Assembly (NCBI GenBank): GCA_965262485.1
Contig: OZ253540.1
Location: 2,170,001-2,234,000 of the forward strand
DNA from: Bin87 sp965262485
GTDB lineage: Bacteria > Chloroflexota > Dehalococcoidia > Lucifugimonadales > UBA3495
Length of the DNA stretch: 64,000 nucleotides
Reading direction: 5' to 3'
Position numbers and translations under genes: made by a program. Positions 9,575 to 17,924 of this stretch are shown here, one piece after another. Position 1 is the stretch's first letter, and each line of letters starts with the position of its first letter. Under the pieces are notes generated by a model, which made no database searches, had not been told where the DNA came from, and saw only the letters and a list, made by a program, of their open reading frames with translations.

Positions 9575-10783
9575 ATGGCCCTCAGTATCGAACCGATACC
9601 CTCGGCAGCTATGCGCCTGATGACCAATGAGGAATTGGCGCTGGCGAAAATCGCTGACGAGTTGGCCCGGGACCAATTCGCTCCCCGCGCGGCACGCTAC
9701 GATGCTGCGGCAGAATTTCCTGCCGAAAATTACATCGACCTGCGCAACGCCGGCCTGTTGACTCTGCGAGTCCCCAGGGAATTCGGAGGCCACGGTCTTG
9801 ATCCGCTGGGATTTGCCATGTGCATCCTCGCCGTCTCCCGGGGGTGTGCTTCCACCGGTTTGACGCTCACGATGCACTCGAACGTATTGGGTTCGTTTGT
9901 GGGTGGGTTGGGAACCACGGAACAACAGTGGCGATATTTCGGGGAAGCGGTTGCGAATGGTCGCCTTTTCGCCTCGATCACTAGCGAACCCGGCGCGTCG
10001 GCGCGGGAACGGTTCGTTTTGTCCACCACATTCACGCCTCGAGAACGTGGCGGCTACCGCGTGGAAGGCACCAAACACTTCTGCTCGCTGGCCGACGCGG
10101 CGGATTATTTCTTTGTGTCGGGTATCGTAAAGGGCAGCGGCGGCGGCGCTGATAACCTGATCTCCGCCATGATACCCAGCGATTCCAGCGGTGTATCTGT
10201 GACGGGGCAATGGGACGCAGTGGGCATGAGGGCGACGGCCAGCCACACCGTCGAGTACGATACCGCGGTGTCGGTCGATGATGTGTTCGGACCGCCGGGC
10301 CGGCTGTTGTCGGCAGACTGGGGAAGTTTTTCGCTGGGTTACGCCGCCGTATATCTCGGTATTGCCGAGGCAGCGTACGCATACATAACTGACTACGTTC
10401 AGCAGAGGACCTGGACTCCCGACGGGGCGACAATGGTCCAGTACCCGTCGGTCCAGCGTTCCATTGGCGAGATGAGCGTTGCAATCCAGTCGGGCCGTTT
10501 GTTACTGATCGACGCCGCGCTGACCGACCGAATCGAGGACCCGGTCGCGTCCGTGCTGGCGATCAATCGCGCCAAGCAGTATTGCGCCGAAGTGGGTGTG
10601 TCGGTAACGGACGCCGCCATGCGGATGGCCGGCGGTGGCGGTCTGCTGAAATCGTCGCCTCTGGAACGCCTCCGTCGCGATGCGCTCTCCGGTCCGGTAA
10701 TGCCACCGGCTAACGACCGTTGCCTGGAAACCATTGGAAAATTGGAATGCGGGTTGCCCGCGGTTACCGTGGAACTGACCTGA
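9575..10783 (+). CDS. acyl-CoA dehydrogenase family flavoprotein
   Basis: A 402-residue protein with the three-part ACAD fold: an N-terminal helical region (LRVPREFGGHGLDPLGFA), a middle beta domain (FASITSEPGASARER, then GTKHFCSLADAADYFF) and a C-terminal helical domain with AMRMAGGGG. The usual C-terminal YEGT-type loop that bears the catalytic glutamate in short- and medium-chain enzymes is not evident; the equivalent region reads RDALSGPVMPPANDRCLE. That resembles ACAD-fold proteins used as flavin monooxygenases or with relocated catalytic bases. It follows DUF1800 by 26 bp and precedes an NHL protein by 28 bp, so a shared transcript is likely. Confidence 0.88.
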   Translation: MALSIEPIPSAAMRLMTNEELALAKIADELARDQFAPRAARYDAAAEFPAENYIDLRNAGLLTLRVPREFGGHGLDPLGFAMCILAVSRGCASTGLTLTMHSNVLGSFVGGLGTTEQQWRYFGEAVANGRLFASITSEPGASARERFVLSTTFTPRERGGYRVEGTKHFCSLADAADYFFVSGIVKGSGGGADNLISAMIPSDSSGVSVTGQWDAVGMRATASHTVEYDTAVSVDDVFGPPGRLLSADWGSFSLGYAAVYLGIAEAAYAYITDYVQQRTWTPDGATMVQYPSVQRSIGEMSVAIQSGRLLLIDAALTDRIEDPVASVLAINRAKQYCAEVGVSVTDAAMRMAGGGGLLKSSPLERLRRDALSGPVMPPANDRCLETIGKLECGLPAVTVELT

Positions 10784-10811
10784 CGAACCGGAATATCGCA
10801 AGGAACCCTAC

Positions 10812-11798
10812 ATGACCACAGTTGTAGAACATCCGCTATCCGTCGCTGGCGCTTATCAGTATCACGACGTAATCGGTCTGCTTTCGGGCGGTGGGCCGGG
10901 ATTCAGCGGGCCGGTTTCAGTTGCCCTGGGCCCCGACGGTTTGCTGCATGTGGCCAACCGTGCGAACCCCAACCAGCCCGAAGCCGTGCGCGTGTCCCGT
11001 TGCACCGTCGAAGGGGACTACGCAGGTGAATTTTTTGGCTGGGGGGAAGCGCCCGGCCAGTTCATCTGGATTACGTCCATTGCTTTCGGGCCGGACGGAC
11101 ATCTGTATTTGTCGGACGAAAACACCCATCGTATCAGCGTGTTTACGCCCGAGGGAGAATTTGTCCGGTGCTGGGGGAAGTACGGAAATGAACCCGGCCA
11201 ACTGAACCGTCCGTCGGGGGTCGCCTTCGCCTCCGATGGCACGTTGCTGGTGGTGGACTCACTCAACGATCGAATTCAGCGTTTCACCGATCAGGGTGAA
11301 ACGGTTGCGTCCTGGGGTTCGTCGGGCAGTGGACCGGGGCAATTCCGGATGCCGTGGGGTGTGACCGTCGATGCTGTGGGCGCGGTGTACGTTTCGGATT
11401 GGCGCAACGATCGCATCCAGAAATTCGATCCGGATGGCAATTGCCTTGCTGTATTCGACGGGACGGACGGCGGCGATGGGTTCAGCCGTCCCAATGGCCT
11501 GGCTGTGGACGGCGTGGGGCGCATCTACGTGTGCGATTGGCGGAACAACCGCGTCCAGGTGCTGGACGAAACCGGGAGGGTGATCGACTCCCTGATTGGC
11601 CACTCTGGGACATCAAAATGGGCACGCACTTTCCTGAACGCCAACCCCGACATCGAGGAAAAGCTGAACGCCGCGACCCAGAACATCGAATTGAAGCGGC
11701 GCTTCTATCGACCCACCGCAGTAACGGTCGGCAGCGATGGCCTCGTGTTTGTGGCCGATTGTTACCGGCATCGCGTCCAGATCTACCGGCGACTATAA
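10812..11798 (+). CDS. NHL-repeat beta-propeller protein
   Basis: A 328-residue protein made almost entirely of NHL repeats. Repeated units include GHLYLSDENTHRISVFTPEG, GTLLVVDSLNDRIQRFTDQG, GAVYVSDWRNDRIQKFDPDG and GRIYVCDWRNNRVQVLDETG, consistent with a six-bladed propeller. Such propellers act as binding scaffolds or peptidyl-alpha-hydroxyglycine lyase-like enzymes; nothing identifies a ligand here. No signal peptide is evident. AAGGAA precedes ATG 10812. It lies in a compact run after the acyl-CoA dehydrogenase-like gene and 12 bp before the next gene, so the three probably serve one pathway. Confidence 0.9.
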   Translation: MTTVVEHPLSVAGAYQYHDVIGLLSGGGPGFSGPVSVALGPDGLLHVANRANPNQPEAVRVSRCTVEGDYAGEFFGWGEAPGQFIWITSIAFGPDGHLYLSDENTHRISVFTPEGEFVRCWGKYGNEPGQLNRPSGVAFASDGTLLVVDSLNDRIQRFTDQGETVASWGSSGSGPGQFRMPWGVTVDAVGAVYVSDWRNDRIQKFDPDGNCLAVFDGTDGGDGFSRPNGLAVDGVGRIYVCDWRNNRVQVLDETGRVIDSLIGHSGTSKWARTFLNANPDIEEKLNAATQNIELKRRFYRPTAVTVGSDGLVFVADCYRHRVQIYRRL

Positions 11799-11810
11799 GG
11801 AGGTATCTAT

Positions 11811-12239
11811 ATGACGAGCAGCAACGGCGCCAACGGAACTGCCCAACAAGTCGGGACTACCATTCTGGTGGTAATGATGGAGGTGGACAAGGCCGACGAC
11901 GCCGTCTTCAACAAATGGTACAACGAAGAACACGTACCGGAACGGATGGCCATACCCGGATATATCAGCGCCCGGCGGTTCGAGCTGGACCCTGATGACA
12001 GTCAGGCCAATGGAGTCCTGCGTTACCTTTGCATCTGGGAGTTGGAGAACGATAGCCCGTTGCAGTCACAACTCTACAAGGATCAGAACGCCAAGCCGAC
12101 ACCGACCAAAGAAGCGGCCGGCGCCGTCGTCAAACAGAGAGGGCGGGGTCTGTATCGCCAGATATTCCCGGCGGTCGGAGGATTCTCGGACCGATCCGGT
12201 TATACCTACCCGGACGGAACCAAAATCGCGGCCGCCTAA
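11811..12239 (+). CDS. small dimeric alpha-beta barrel (EthD-like) protein
   Basis: A 142-residue protein. The segment TTILVVMMEVDKADDAVFNK followed by WYNEEHVPERMAIPGYISAR is typical of ferredoxin-fold dimeric alpha-beta barrel proteins such as the EthD-like families, where an NxWYxxEHxPE motif recurs. Roles in this fold range from polyketide and aromatic ring processing to haem handling. An ideal AAGGAGGT lies upstream of ATG 11811. It is the last gene of the acyl-CoA dehydrogenase/NHL run, and its stop codon overlaps that of the convergent MmgE/PrpD gene. Function unassigned. Confidence 0.75.
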   Translation: MTSSNGANGTAQQVGTTILVVMMEVDKADDAVFNKWYNEEHVPERMAIPGYISARRFELDPDDSQANGVLRYLCIWELENDSPLQSQLYKDQNAKPTPTKEAAGAVVKQRGRGLYRQIFPAVGGFSDRSGYTYPDGTKIAAA

Positions 12240-13606
12240 ATCCTGGTGAGGCGGAGCAGCGCTCCGATATTCTCCTCTTTCTCCAGATTCCAAAGTCGAT
12301 CCAGCAGTTCGTTGGTTTGGTCCGGAGTCAACAGGTCGGTGCACAGGCCGCGGAATTTGGATTCCACCTCCGCGTCGGTCATTGGGTTCAGGTGGTGTCC
12401 TCGGAAATGCGCCACCTCTGAGCTGTAGGTTTGCCCGCCGCGCATCCGCAAGTCCAGGTTGCACAACATGGCTTCGGGCACTCTGCGGTTTGCCTCGTCA
12501 GATGCTTCGATGCGGGTTCTGCTGATCAGGCTGGCTAAACCCGGATCGTTGATATACTCGTCCGCGAAATGGCCCTGATGCAATTCGTCGTAAGTCAGGG
12601 CTACCGCGGTGGCGTAGGGCATACTGTGGTCAGCGGTTTCCCTGGTTTTCGGGCGCCATTTCTCGTCGTCTCCGGCCATGATGTCGATGGCCTTTTGCAA
12701 CGTGCGGATATGCACGTCCTCCACGTCGTCAACCCGGAAATCGGGTACTTGATGCCGGGCGGCCAGCGCCGCTTCAACCACCGTTTGGGAATAAAGCCCC
12801 AGCGCAAATTGCTTGATATTACATTCGTGGACCTTGAAGGGCTGGGCGTTGTCTCCGCCGAATCGTTCCAGTTCGTAGGGTTCTTTGGTAACTGCCGCAA
12901 AGAAGCCGTACTCACCCTCAAACACCGGGGCCGGGCCGGTCAGGCCGCGTTCGGCCAACATGGCGGCGAATACGGCATTGCGACTGGCGTTGGCGTAAGC
13001 GCATCCCTTCCAGTGGGATAACTCGCCCACACGGGTTTGCCCCAACGCTATATTGGGCGCGATACCCAGGTTCATTGCCTGCTGGGTCTGGTCCACTGAC
13101 AGACCCATCGCCCGCGCGGCTCCCATCGAACTGGCAATTGCCCCGTTGGTAACGTGGTCGAATCCGACATAGCGGATGCTGAAAGCATCGCCGAACCTAC
13201 AGAATCCTTCGTATGCAACCGCGGTGGCGGTGATCAGACGGCGACCACCGGCCCCCACCATTTCGGCGCCGGCCAGTGTCGCCGCAATGCTGTCGCTGGG
13301 ATGGCCGGATTCCAGAGTTGTGTAACCGTCGTTGAAATCCAGATAGCGGATCATCACTCCGTTGGCAAACGTAGCCAGGTCAGGGCTGGTGGTGGTACCG
13401 GTTCCAATGATGGTGCACGGGCGCCGGCTGCTCACGTCAGCAGCCAAGTCGCGGGCAATCTTGCTGGGCTCCGAGCTGTAAGCGCCGATGGCGCATCCGA
13501 TGCTGTCAATTATCATCCGCTTCAGCAGATGCACGGTGTCTGCCGGCAAATCGCCATAATGCAGGTTGTTGGAATAGTTGGACACGTACTCGACGATGGT
13601 GGACAT
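12236..13606 (-). CDS. MmgE/PrpD family protein (copy 1)
   Basis: About 456 residues from ATG 13606, which has GGAGGT upstream; the frame is open to 13675 but lacks another such site. Features are the N-terminal helical block MIIDSIGCAIGAY, RYLDFNDGY around residue 90, and HPSDSIAATLAGAEMVGAGG. The family includes 2-methylcitrate dehydratase and cis-aconitate decarboxylase, but most members are of unknown substrate. No prpB or prpC lies nearby. A second member is at 19219-20535. A dehydratase or decarboxylase on a small polycarboxylate is the reasonable guess. Confidence 0.9.
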   Translation of the reverse strand: MSTIVEYVSNYSNNLHYGDLPADTVHLLKRMIIDSIGCAIGAYSSEPSKIARDLAADVSSRRPCTIIGTGTTTSPDLATFANGVMIRYLDFNDGYTTLESGHPSDSIAATLAGAEMVGAGGRRLITATAVAYEGFCRFGDAFSIRYVGFDHVTNGAIASSMGAARAMGLSVDQTQQAMNLGIAPNIALGQTRVGELSHWKGCAYANASRNAVFAAMLAERGLTGPAPVFEGEYGFFAAVTKEPYELERFGGDNAQPFKVHECNIKQFALGLYSQTVVEAALAARHQVPDFRVDDVEDVHIRTLQKAIDIMAGDDEKWRPKTRETADHSMPYATAVALTYDELHQGHFADEYINDPGLASLISRTRIEASDEANRRVPEAMLCNLDLRMRGGQTYSSEVAHFRGHHLNPMTDAEVESKFRGLCTDLLTPDQTNELLDRLWNLEKEENIGALLRLTRI

Positions 13607-13693
13607 CACGACCTCCGGTTGAACTTGGAAGCGATCAAACCGAGGGCCGACCACTTCCGACGCGAGATGGGACAATGATGGTGATACGCTGGA

Positions 13694-14227
13694 TTAGTTG
13701 GCGCACGTAAAGCTATGCAACATCTTAATCTCGTCGAGGGTCATCCCGCCGGCGTCCACTTCATCCCAAGTTTCCTTTTCCGAAACGTCAATCAGCGTAG
13801 GAATCAGAGCGGCGTCAGTGCCGGTTGCTTTCATAGCACATTCCAGGAATTCACGTACCAGTTGGCGATCTTCGGGTGTGGCATTGTTGTAACCCGGGCC
13901 CAGGTCAGTGCGGGGCGGCGCGGCGGATGCGCTGGCCGTTGCCGAACCGCCCGACTCCAAAGTGGCAACACGGTTGGTGCCCGCCTGCTTGGCCTCTTCG
14001 AGCTCGGTGATGCGGTCCGAGAGGGTTGTATTGGTATCTTCCACTCGGGCGACGCGGGCGTCGAGGACTTCCTGAGACACCAGGTTCTCGATAGCCATCT
14101 CTTCAATTCGTTTCAATTCGGTGGCTGTGAAATCAGAGTCATTTCCGGATCCACAGGCCAGCGCGCCGGCGAGAATGGCGCTAGACAGAATGGCAATCAA
14201 ACCCATTTTGATGCCCCATTTTTGCAT
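13694..14227 (-). CDS. predicted lipoprotein with coiled coil
   Basis: A 177-residue protein. The N-terminal hydrophobic segment GLIAILSSAILAGALACGSG ends in a lipobox (ALAC), so it is probably exported and lipid-anchored. Residues of about 45-85 form a heptad-rich stretch (RVEDTNTTLSDRITELEEAK). A low-complexity Ser/Ala linker and a C-terminal helical region with two more cysteines (EFLECAMK, LHSFTCAN) follow. The start has GGAGG about ten bases upstream. No family recognised. It is single, in the same orientation as the MmgE/PrpD gene that follows it. Confidence 0.75.
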   Translation of the reverse strand: MQKWGIKMGLIAILSSAILAGALACGSGNDSDFTATELKRIEEMAIENLVSQEVLDARVARVEDTNTTLSDRITELEEAKQAGTNRVATLESGGSATASASAAPPRTDLGPGYNNATPEDRQLVREFLECAMKATGTDAALIPTLIDVSEKETWDEVDAGGMTLDEIKMLHSFTCAN

Positions 14228-14389
14228 CTTATTATACCTCCGTGATGCCGGATGTTACCGGACAGCATCAGTTTAGCAGGATAACAAGACCACCCGCCTA
14301 TGCCGGAAATTACAAATCGTCGCCCTTTTTGCGGAGTGTGCGGAGCCCCCGAGGATGGGGACGCTATCGTTGCGATTCGTCAGCGTGGT

Positions 14390-14998
14390 TCAGGCCGTGG
14401 ATTCGCTGGGACTGGCCTGGTTCCAATAGGCATCCACCCGATTCAAATAGTTTCGCAGCAGGTCATGGCCCACGGCGGTCATGATGGACTCCGGGTGAAA
14501 CTGCACGCCCTCAACGGGAAATTCCTTGTGCCGGACGCCCATGATCAGGCCGTTGTCCGTGCGAGCCGTAATCTCGAGACAGTCGGGCAGGGTTTCGGGA
14601 TAGATGACCAGGCTATGATAGCGGATTGCCTCGAACGGGTCAGGCAGCCCGGCGAACACGCCCTGGCCGTCGTGGTGAATCATGGAGGTTTTGCCGTGGC
14701 GGATTTCGCCGGCGCGGTCAACCGTTGCGCCGTAAGCCTCGCCGATGCACTGGTGCCCCAGGCACACGCCAAGCACCGGCAGTTTGGGGCCGAAATGCCG
14801 GATGACCTCGTTGGATATACCGGCCTCGCTGGGGGTGCAAGGGCCGGGGGAAATCACAATCCCAGACGGCGCCATTTCCTGGATCTCGGGAATCGTTATC
14901 TTGTCGTTTCGGATCACCGTAACGTCTGCACCCAGCTCAGCTAGATACTGGTAGAGGTTGTAAGTGAAACTGTCGTAGTTGTCGAGGAGGAGCAGCAT
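14390..14998 (-). CDS. trpG: anthranilate synthase component II (glutamine amidotransferase)
   Basis: A 202-residue class I glutamine amidotransferase that supplies ammonia to TrpE to make anthranilate from chorismate. It shows LLLLDNYDSFTYNLYQYL at the N terminus, the GISPGPCTP-type oxyanion strand, LGVCLGHQCIGEAYG with the nucleophilic Cys, and C-terminal GVQFHPESIMT with the catalytic His-Glu pair. The pabA/trpG ambiguity of such proteins is resolved toward trpG by the trpE gene two genes upstream and the T-box. Its ATG overlaps the stop of the VOC gene (ATGA), so translation is probably coupled. Confidence 0.93.
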   Translation of the reverse strand: MLLLLDNYDSFTYNLYQYLAELGADVTVIRNDKITIPEIQEMAPSGIVISPGPCTPSEAGISNEVIRHFGPKLPVLGVCLGHQCIGEAYGATVDRAGEIRHGKTSMIHHDGQGVFAGLPDPFEAIRYHSLVIYPETLPDCLEITARTDNGLIMGVRHKEFPVEGVQFHPESIMTAVGHDLLRNYLNRVDAYWNQASPSESTA

Positions 14999-15438
14999 CA
15001 GTACAACTCCACCAATTCCAGCCAGTTGCCGTCCGGGTCCTGGCCATACAGGGCCTTGCGGGTCATCTTGCCGGCGTCATCGTACATAGCGACGGGAGGG
15101 GCGCCGTAGGTCAGGCCGCGCTGGCGGGTGGCTTCGTAGAAGGCGTCGATGTCCTCGACGAAGAAGGCCAAGTGGGCGGCGCGGACGTCGTTCTTGTCGA
15201 ATTCGGCGAAACCGCCGGCCGGGTTCAGGTATTGGATTAGCTCCAACTGGTGGCCCTCGCCCATATCGAAAAATGCGCCCCGGATGTGGGTGTCGGGGAA
15301 ACCGAGCAACGTGCTGGGAAACTCGCCGGTGCGTTCGGTGCGCATGGTCAGGGTGAGGCCCATCACGTCGGTATAGAAGGCGACGGCGGCCTCCAGGTCT
15401 TTGACGATAAAGCCGGTGTGGAAAAAGGATTTGAGCAT
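14998..15438 (-). CDS. VOC (glyoxalase/bleomycin resistance) family protein
   Basis: A 146-residue vicinal-oxygen-chelate protein with two beta-alpha-beta-beta-beta modules. FFHTGFIVKDLEAAVAFYTD opens the first, GHQLELIQY supplies a metal-binding Glu, AAHLAFFVEDIDAFY opens the second, and DPDGNWLELVELY ends it. It resembles lactoylglutathione lyase or methylmalonyl-CoA epimerase-type members, but substrate cannot be read. It lies between trpE and trpG and overlaps trpG by four bases, an unusual place for a VOC protein, so a role tied to chorismate or tryptophan metabolism is possible but unproven. Confidence 0.88.
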   Translation of the reverse strand: MLKSFFHTGFIVKDLEAAVAFYTDVMGLTLTMRTERTGEFPSTLLGFPDTHIRGAFFDMGEGHQLELIQYLNPAGGFAEFDKNDVRAAHLAFFVEDIDAFYEATRQRGLTYGAPPVAMYDDAGKMTRKALYGQDPDGNWLELVELY

Positions 15439-15551
15439 TTTTTGACCTCGGGGTTACGGGTTTTTACAGGGATGGACAGGATTTACAGGATAATGGATAG
15501 TGCGGGGATTTTACCCTCACCCCAGCCCTCTGCCATCAAGGGGGAGGGATG

Positions 15552-17003
15552 TCAGGAGAGACCTTCGGCGTCGGCGATGGCCCGCATCATGGCGCCGGAT
15601 TTGTGGCGTGTTTCCATGTACTCATCCTCGGCAACACTGTCCGCCACGACGCCGCCACCGGCCTGCACGTACATCACGCCGTCCTTAAAGATCCCGGTGC
15701 GCAATACCAGCGCAGTATCCATGTTTCCGTTGTAGCTGAAATAGGCAACCGCTCCACCGTACGGGCCGCGACGTTCACCCTCCACCTCGGCGATGATCTC
15801 CATTGCCCGAATTTTGGGAGCGCCCGAAACCGTGCCGGCGGGAAAGCAGGCGCGTAACGCGTCGTAGGGCGTCAGGTCGGGCTTCAGCTGGCCTTCCACA
15901 TGGGACACCAGGTGCATCACGTGCGAAAACCGCTCCACGTCCATGAACTGGGTGACGTTGACGGTGCCTGGTACGCTGACTCGCCCGATATCGTTCCTGC
16001 CCAGATCCAACAGCATGATGTGTTCGGCGCGCTGCTTCTCGCTGTTTTTGAGCTCGCCTTCCAGTGCGACGTCTTCGGCAGTCGTCTGCCCTCGCGGGCG
16101 GGTGCCGGCAATTGGGTGGGTGGCAACGACGCCGTCTTCGACCTTGGCTACTGTTTCGATGGCAGCGCCGACAATCTGGAATCCGTTGAGGTCGAGGTAG
16201 TACATGTACGGCGACGGATTGCTGCCCCGTAACGCGCGGTACACCTGGAACGGATGGGCGTCGGTTTGCCGGCTGAACCGTTGTGAATTCACGACCTGAA
16301 TGACGTCACCCGCGTAGATGTACTCGACGCATTTATCCACGATGTTTTCGTATTCCTGGACCGTGAAGTTCGACTGCGCTTCACTCGATGCGGGCGCCGC
16401 CGGCGTTCGCGTCAATTCGGGCGGGAGTTCCAATGGGCGGGAAAGCCGGTCAACCATGCGATCTATCTTAGCCACGGCTTCCGCGTATGCGGCGTCAATG
16501 TCGCTATCCAGCCTGGCGTGGCTGACCACCTTGATATCGTGCCGCAAGTGATCGAACACCAGCAGGGTGTCGGTGAACATAAACACCGATTCAGGCAACC
16601 CCTGTGGGTCCGACTCCAGCATTGGCACGCGGGGTTCAAAATAATGGACAGCATCGTAGGCGACGTAACCCACACCGCCACCGTGGAACGGAGGCAGGCC
16701 CTCTATCGGTATCAGCTGATAGCGGTTCATCTCGTTTTCAACCAACGTTAACGGATCAACCGATCCAGACGGCTGGTCGGTGCCGGTGCTGAACACGTCG
16801 TAGGGTTCGGTTCCGATAAAACTGTATCGGCCCAGGCGTTCTCCGCCGGCTACCGATTCCAGCAGAAACGAATATGGCGGCCGGGCGACTTTCAGATAGG
16901 CTGATACCGGGGTTTCAAGGTCGGCATTTATGATTTGGTAAACCGGGCATAAATTACCCTGGCCGGCCATTTCACGCACTTGTTCCAGAGTTGGTTGGTA
17001 CAT
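15552..17003 (-). CDS. trpE: anthranilate synthase component I
   Basis: About 483 residues from ATG 17003 (MYQPTLEQVREMAGQGNLCP); the frame remains open further upstream into the T-box leader, which is not coding. It converts chorismate plus ammonia to anthranilate and pyruvate. The N-terminal region carries the feedback-inhibition element LLESVAGGERLGRYSF; the chorismate-binding C-terminal domain contains GTRPRGQT, ELLMLDLGRND-like LLDLGRNDIGR and FPAGTVSGAPKIRAMEII. It is the first gene of the trpE-VOC-trpG unit. The other trp genes are not in the window. Confidence 0.94.
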   Translation of the reverse strand: MYQPTLEQVREMAGQGNLCPVYQIINADLETPVSAYLKVARPPYSFLLESVAGGERLGRYSFIGTEPYDVFSTGTDQPSGSVDPLTLVENEMNRYQLIPIEGLPPFHGGGVGYVAYDAVHYFEPRVPMLESDPQGLPESVFMFTDTLLVFDHLRHDIKVVSHARLDSDIDAAYAEAVAKIDRMVDRLSRPLELPPELTRTPAAPASSEAQSNFTVQEYENIVDKCVEYIYAGDVIQVVNSQRFSRQTDAHPFQVYRALRGSNPSPYMYYLDLNGFQIVGAAIETVAKVEDGVVATHPIAGTRPRGQTTAEDVALEGELKNSEKQRAEHIMLLDLGRNDIGRVSVPGTVNVTQFMDVERFSHVMHLVSHVEGQLKPDLTPYDALRACFPAGTVSGAPKIRAMEIIAEVEGERRGPYGGAVAYFSYNGNMDTALVLRTGIFKDGVMYVQAGGGVVADSVAEDEYMETRHKSGAMMRAIADAEGLS

Positions 17004-17045
17004 AATTCCAGTCGTTGCTTGCCATGTGGTTGGTGTGGATAAAGA

Positions 17046-17335
17046 CAATAAAAGAAGCCCGTCCTCTAGGGACGGGCTGTTGGGCCGTGGTGCCACCCTG
17101 TTTGCCGCCGGCGTTTGGGCCATAAACCTGGCGGCGTCTCATTCAGCAGTCGAGGTGATTATTCACCCTGGTGCGCCCTACCTCGCGCTGGGGGCATCTA
17201 ACGTGGCCCAAACGTCCTAGCCTACTATCAGTTTCGGCAGGCGGCTCCGGGGCCCATTCAACGTCTGCGCCTGGCGCCGGCTCGCACCTTGCCCGGCTCT
17301 CTGTGCCACGCTGGACGTTTACTATTCCCCATCTC
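17046..17335 (-). promoter_or_regulatory. T-box riboswitch leader of trpE
   Basis: On the minus strand the leader contains the T-box core AGGGTGGCACCACGG (17099-17085) followed by a GC-rich hairpin GCCCGTCCC/GGACGGGC (17077-17057) and TTCTTTTAT, a transcription terminator. Stem I shows the AGTA and GAA loop-E halves flanked by a perfect AACGTC/GACGTT helix, and the distal AGAGAGCCGGG element. The bulge UGGC would pair with a tRNA ending GCCA, which fits tRNA-Trp with discriminator G. Uncharged tRNA should stabilise the antiterminator. The specifier loop reads GAA-TGGG (17258-17253); UGG (Trp) is present but directly after GAA. Confidence 0.9.
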
Positions 17336-17366
17336 AGCTTTTGTGTAATTCAGATTTTGAGTGTTC

Positions 17367-17396
17367 AGTATATGAGGGTCTCCCGGGGAGTGTCAA
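17367..17396 (-). promoter_or_regulatory. sigma70-type promoter of the trp operon
   Basis: TTGACA at 17396-17391, an 18-bp spacer and TATACT at 17372-17367, giving a start near 17360, about 25 bp before T-box stem I. This is the best promoter match noticed in the window. The repeat nest begins only about nine bases upstream of the -35 hexamer. Confidence 0.75.
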
Positions 17397-17411
17397 CGAC
17401 GAAGGCTGCCT

Positions 17412-17527
17412 CGTAACTGTTCACGTTTGAGGGGACGGGGTCGGCTTGCAAAGCAAATTCCTTGCTTGGCTGCTCCTCTGTGAGAGGCCGAATAGTCCGC
17501 AGATCACCGCAAGTCTGAACAGTTACG
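17412..17527. repeat. inverted-repeat element with 12-bp perfect ends
   Basis: CGTAACTGTTCA at 17412-17423 and its exact complement at 17516-17527 bracket about 90 bp without an open frame. GCTGCCTC occurs just outside the left end (17405) and overlaps the right end (17527), which looks like a target duplication. First unit of the repeat nest upstream of the trp promoter. Confidence 0.6.
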
Positions 17528-17536
17528 CTGCCTCAC

Positions 17537-17694
17537 CCAGGGTCATTCGGTTGTCATTGCGAGGAGCGCAGCGACGTGGCAATCTCGTTGAGGTTGAGCA
17601 CGTGCTGGGGAACCATCATTGCTACGGTGACGAGATTGCCACCCCTCGTATCAAGTACGGGGTCGCGATGACATGAGGAAAACCGAAAAGCCCT
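17537..17694. repeat. composite short repeat with CAGGG-type ends, flanked by GCTGCCTCAC
   Basis: Perfect direct 10-mers GCTGCCTCAC at 17527-17536 and 17695-17704 flank this 158-bp unit. The ends are CCAGGGTCATTCGG and CCGAAAAGCCCT, imperfect inverted repeats. Inside lies a copy of the TGTCATTGCGA hairpin repeat (17552-17673), whose arms read TGTCATTGCGAGGAGC and GGTCGCGATGACA. No protein-coding content; probably a non-autonomous mobile element. Confidence 0.65.
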
Positions 17695-17704
17695 GCTGCC
17701 TCAC

Positions 17705-17913
17705 CAGGGCTATCGCATATGAAATTACAGCCACGTCACTCCGGCGAAAGAACGTCACCCCCTACTTGATACGGGGCCGGAGTCCAGAGCTTGTAATCTG
17801 CTGGATTTTTACAGCGAAGCCACCGGCATCGGCCACTGGATTCCCGCTTTCGCGGGAATGACGGTGGTTAAGCTGGAATGACGGTGGTTAAACGGTCCAT
17901 ATGCGATAGCCTG
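17705..17913. repeat. CAGGGC-ended inverted-repeat element, second unit
   Basis: The left end CAGGGCTATCGCATATG (17705-17721) is mirrored by CATATGCGATAGCCTG (17898-17913). It contains a GGATTCCCGC/GCGGGAAT hairpin near 17838-17858 and a tandem 21-bp partial duplication of GGAATGACGGTGGTTAA. The left neighbour is the direct 10-mer GCTGCCTCAC. No coding capacity. Confidence 0.6.
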
Positions 17914-17924
17914 GGCTGCGCGGT

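Noticed and set aside
15439..15551. Separate promoter or mobile element between trpE and the VOC gene
   Set aside because: Contains short direct repeats (TTTACAGG) and a CCCTCACCCC stretch, but no promoter pair or paired ends that could be defended.
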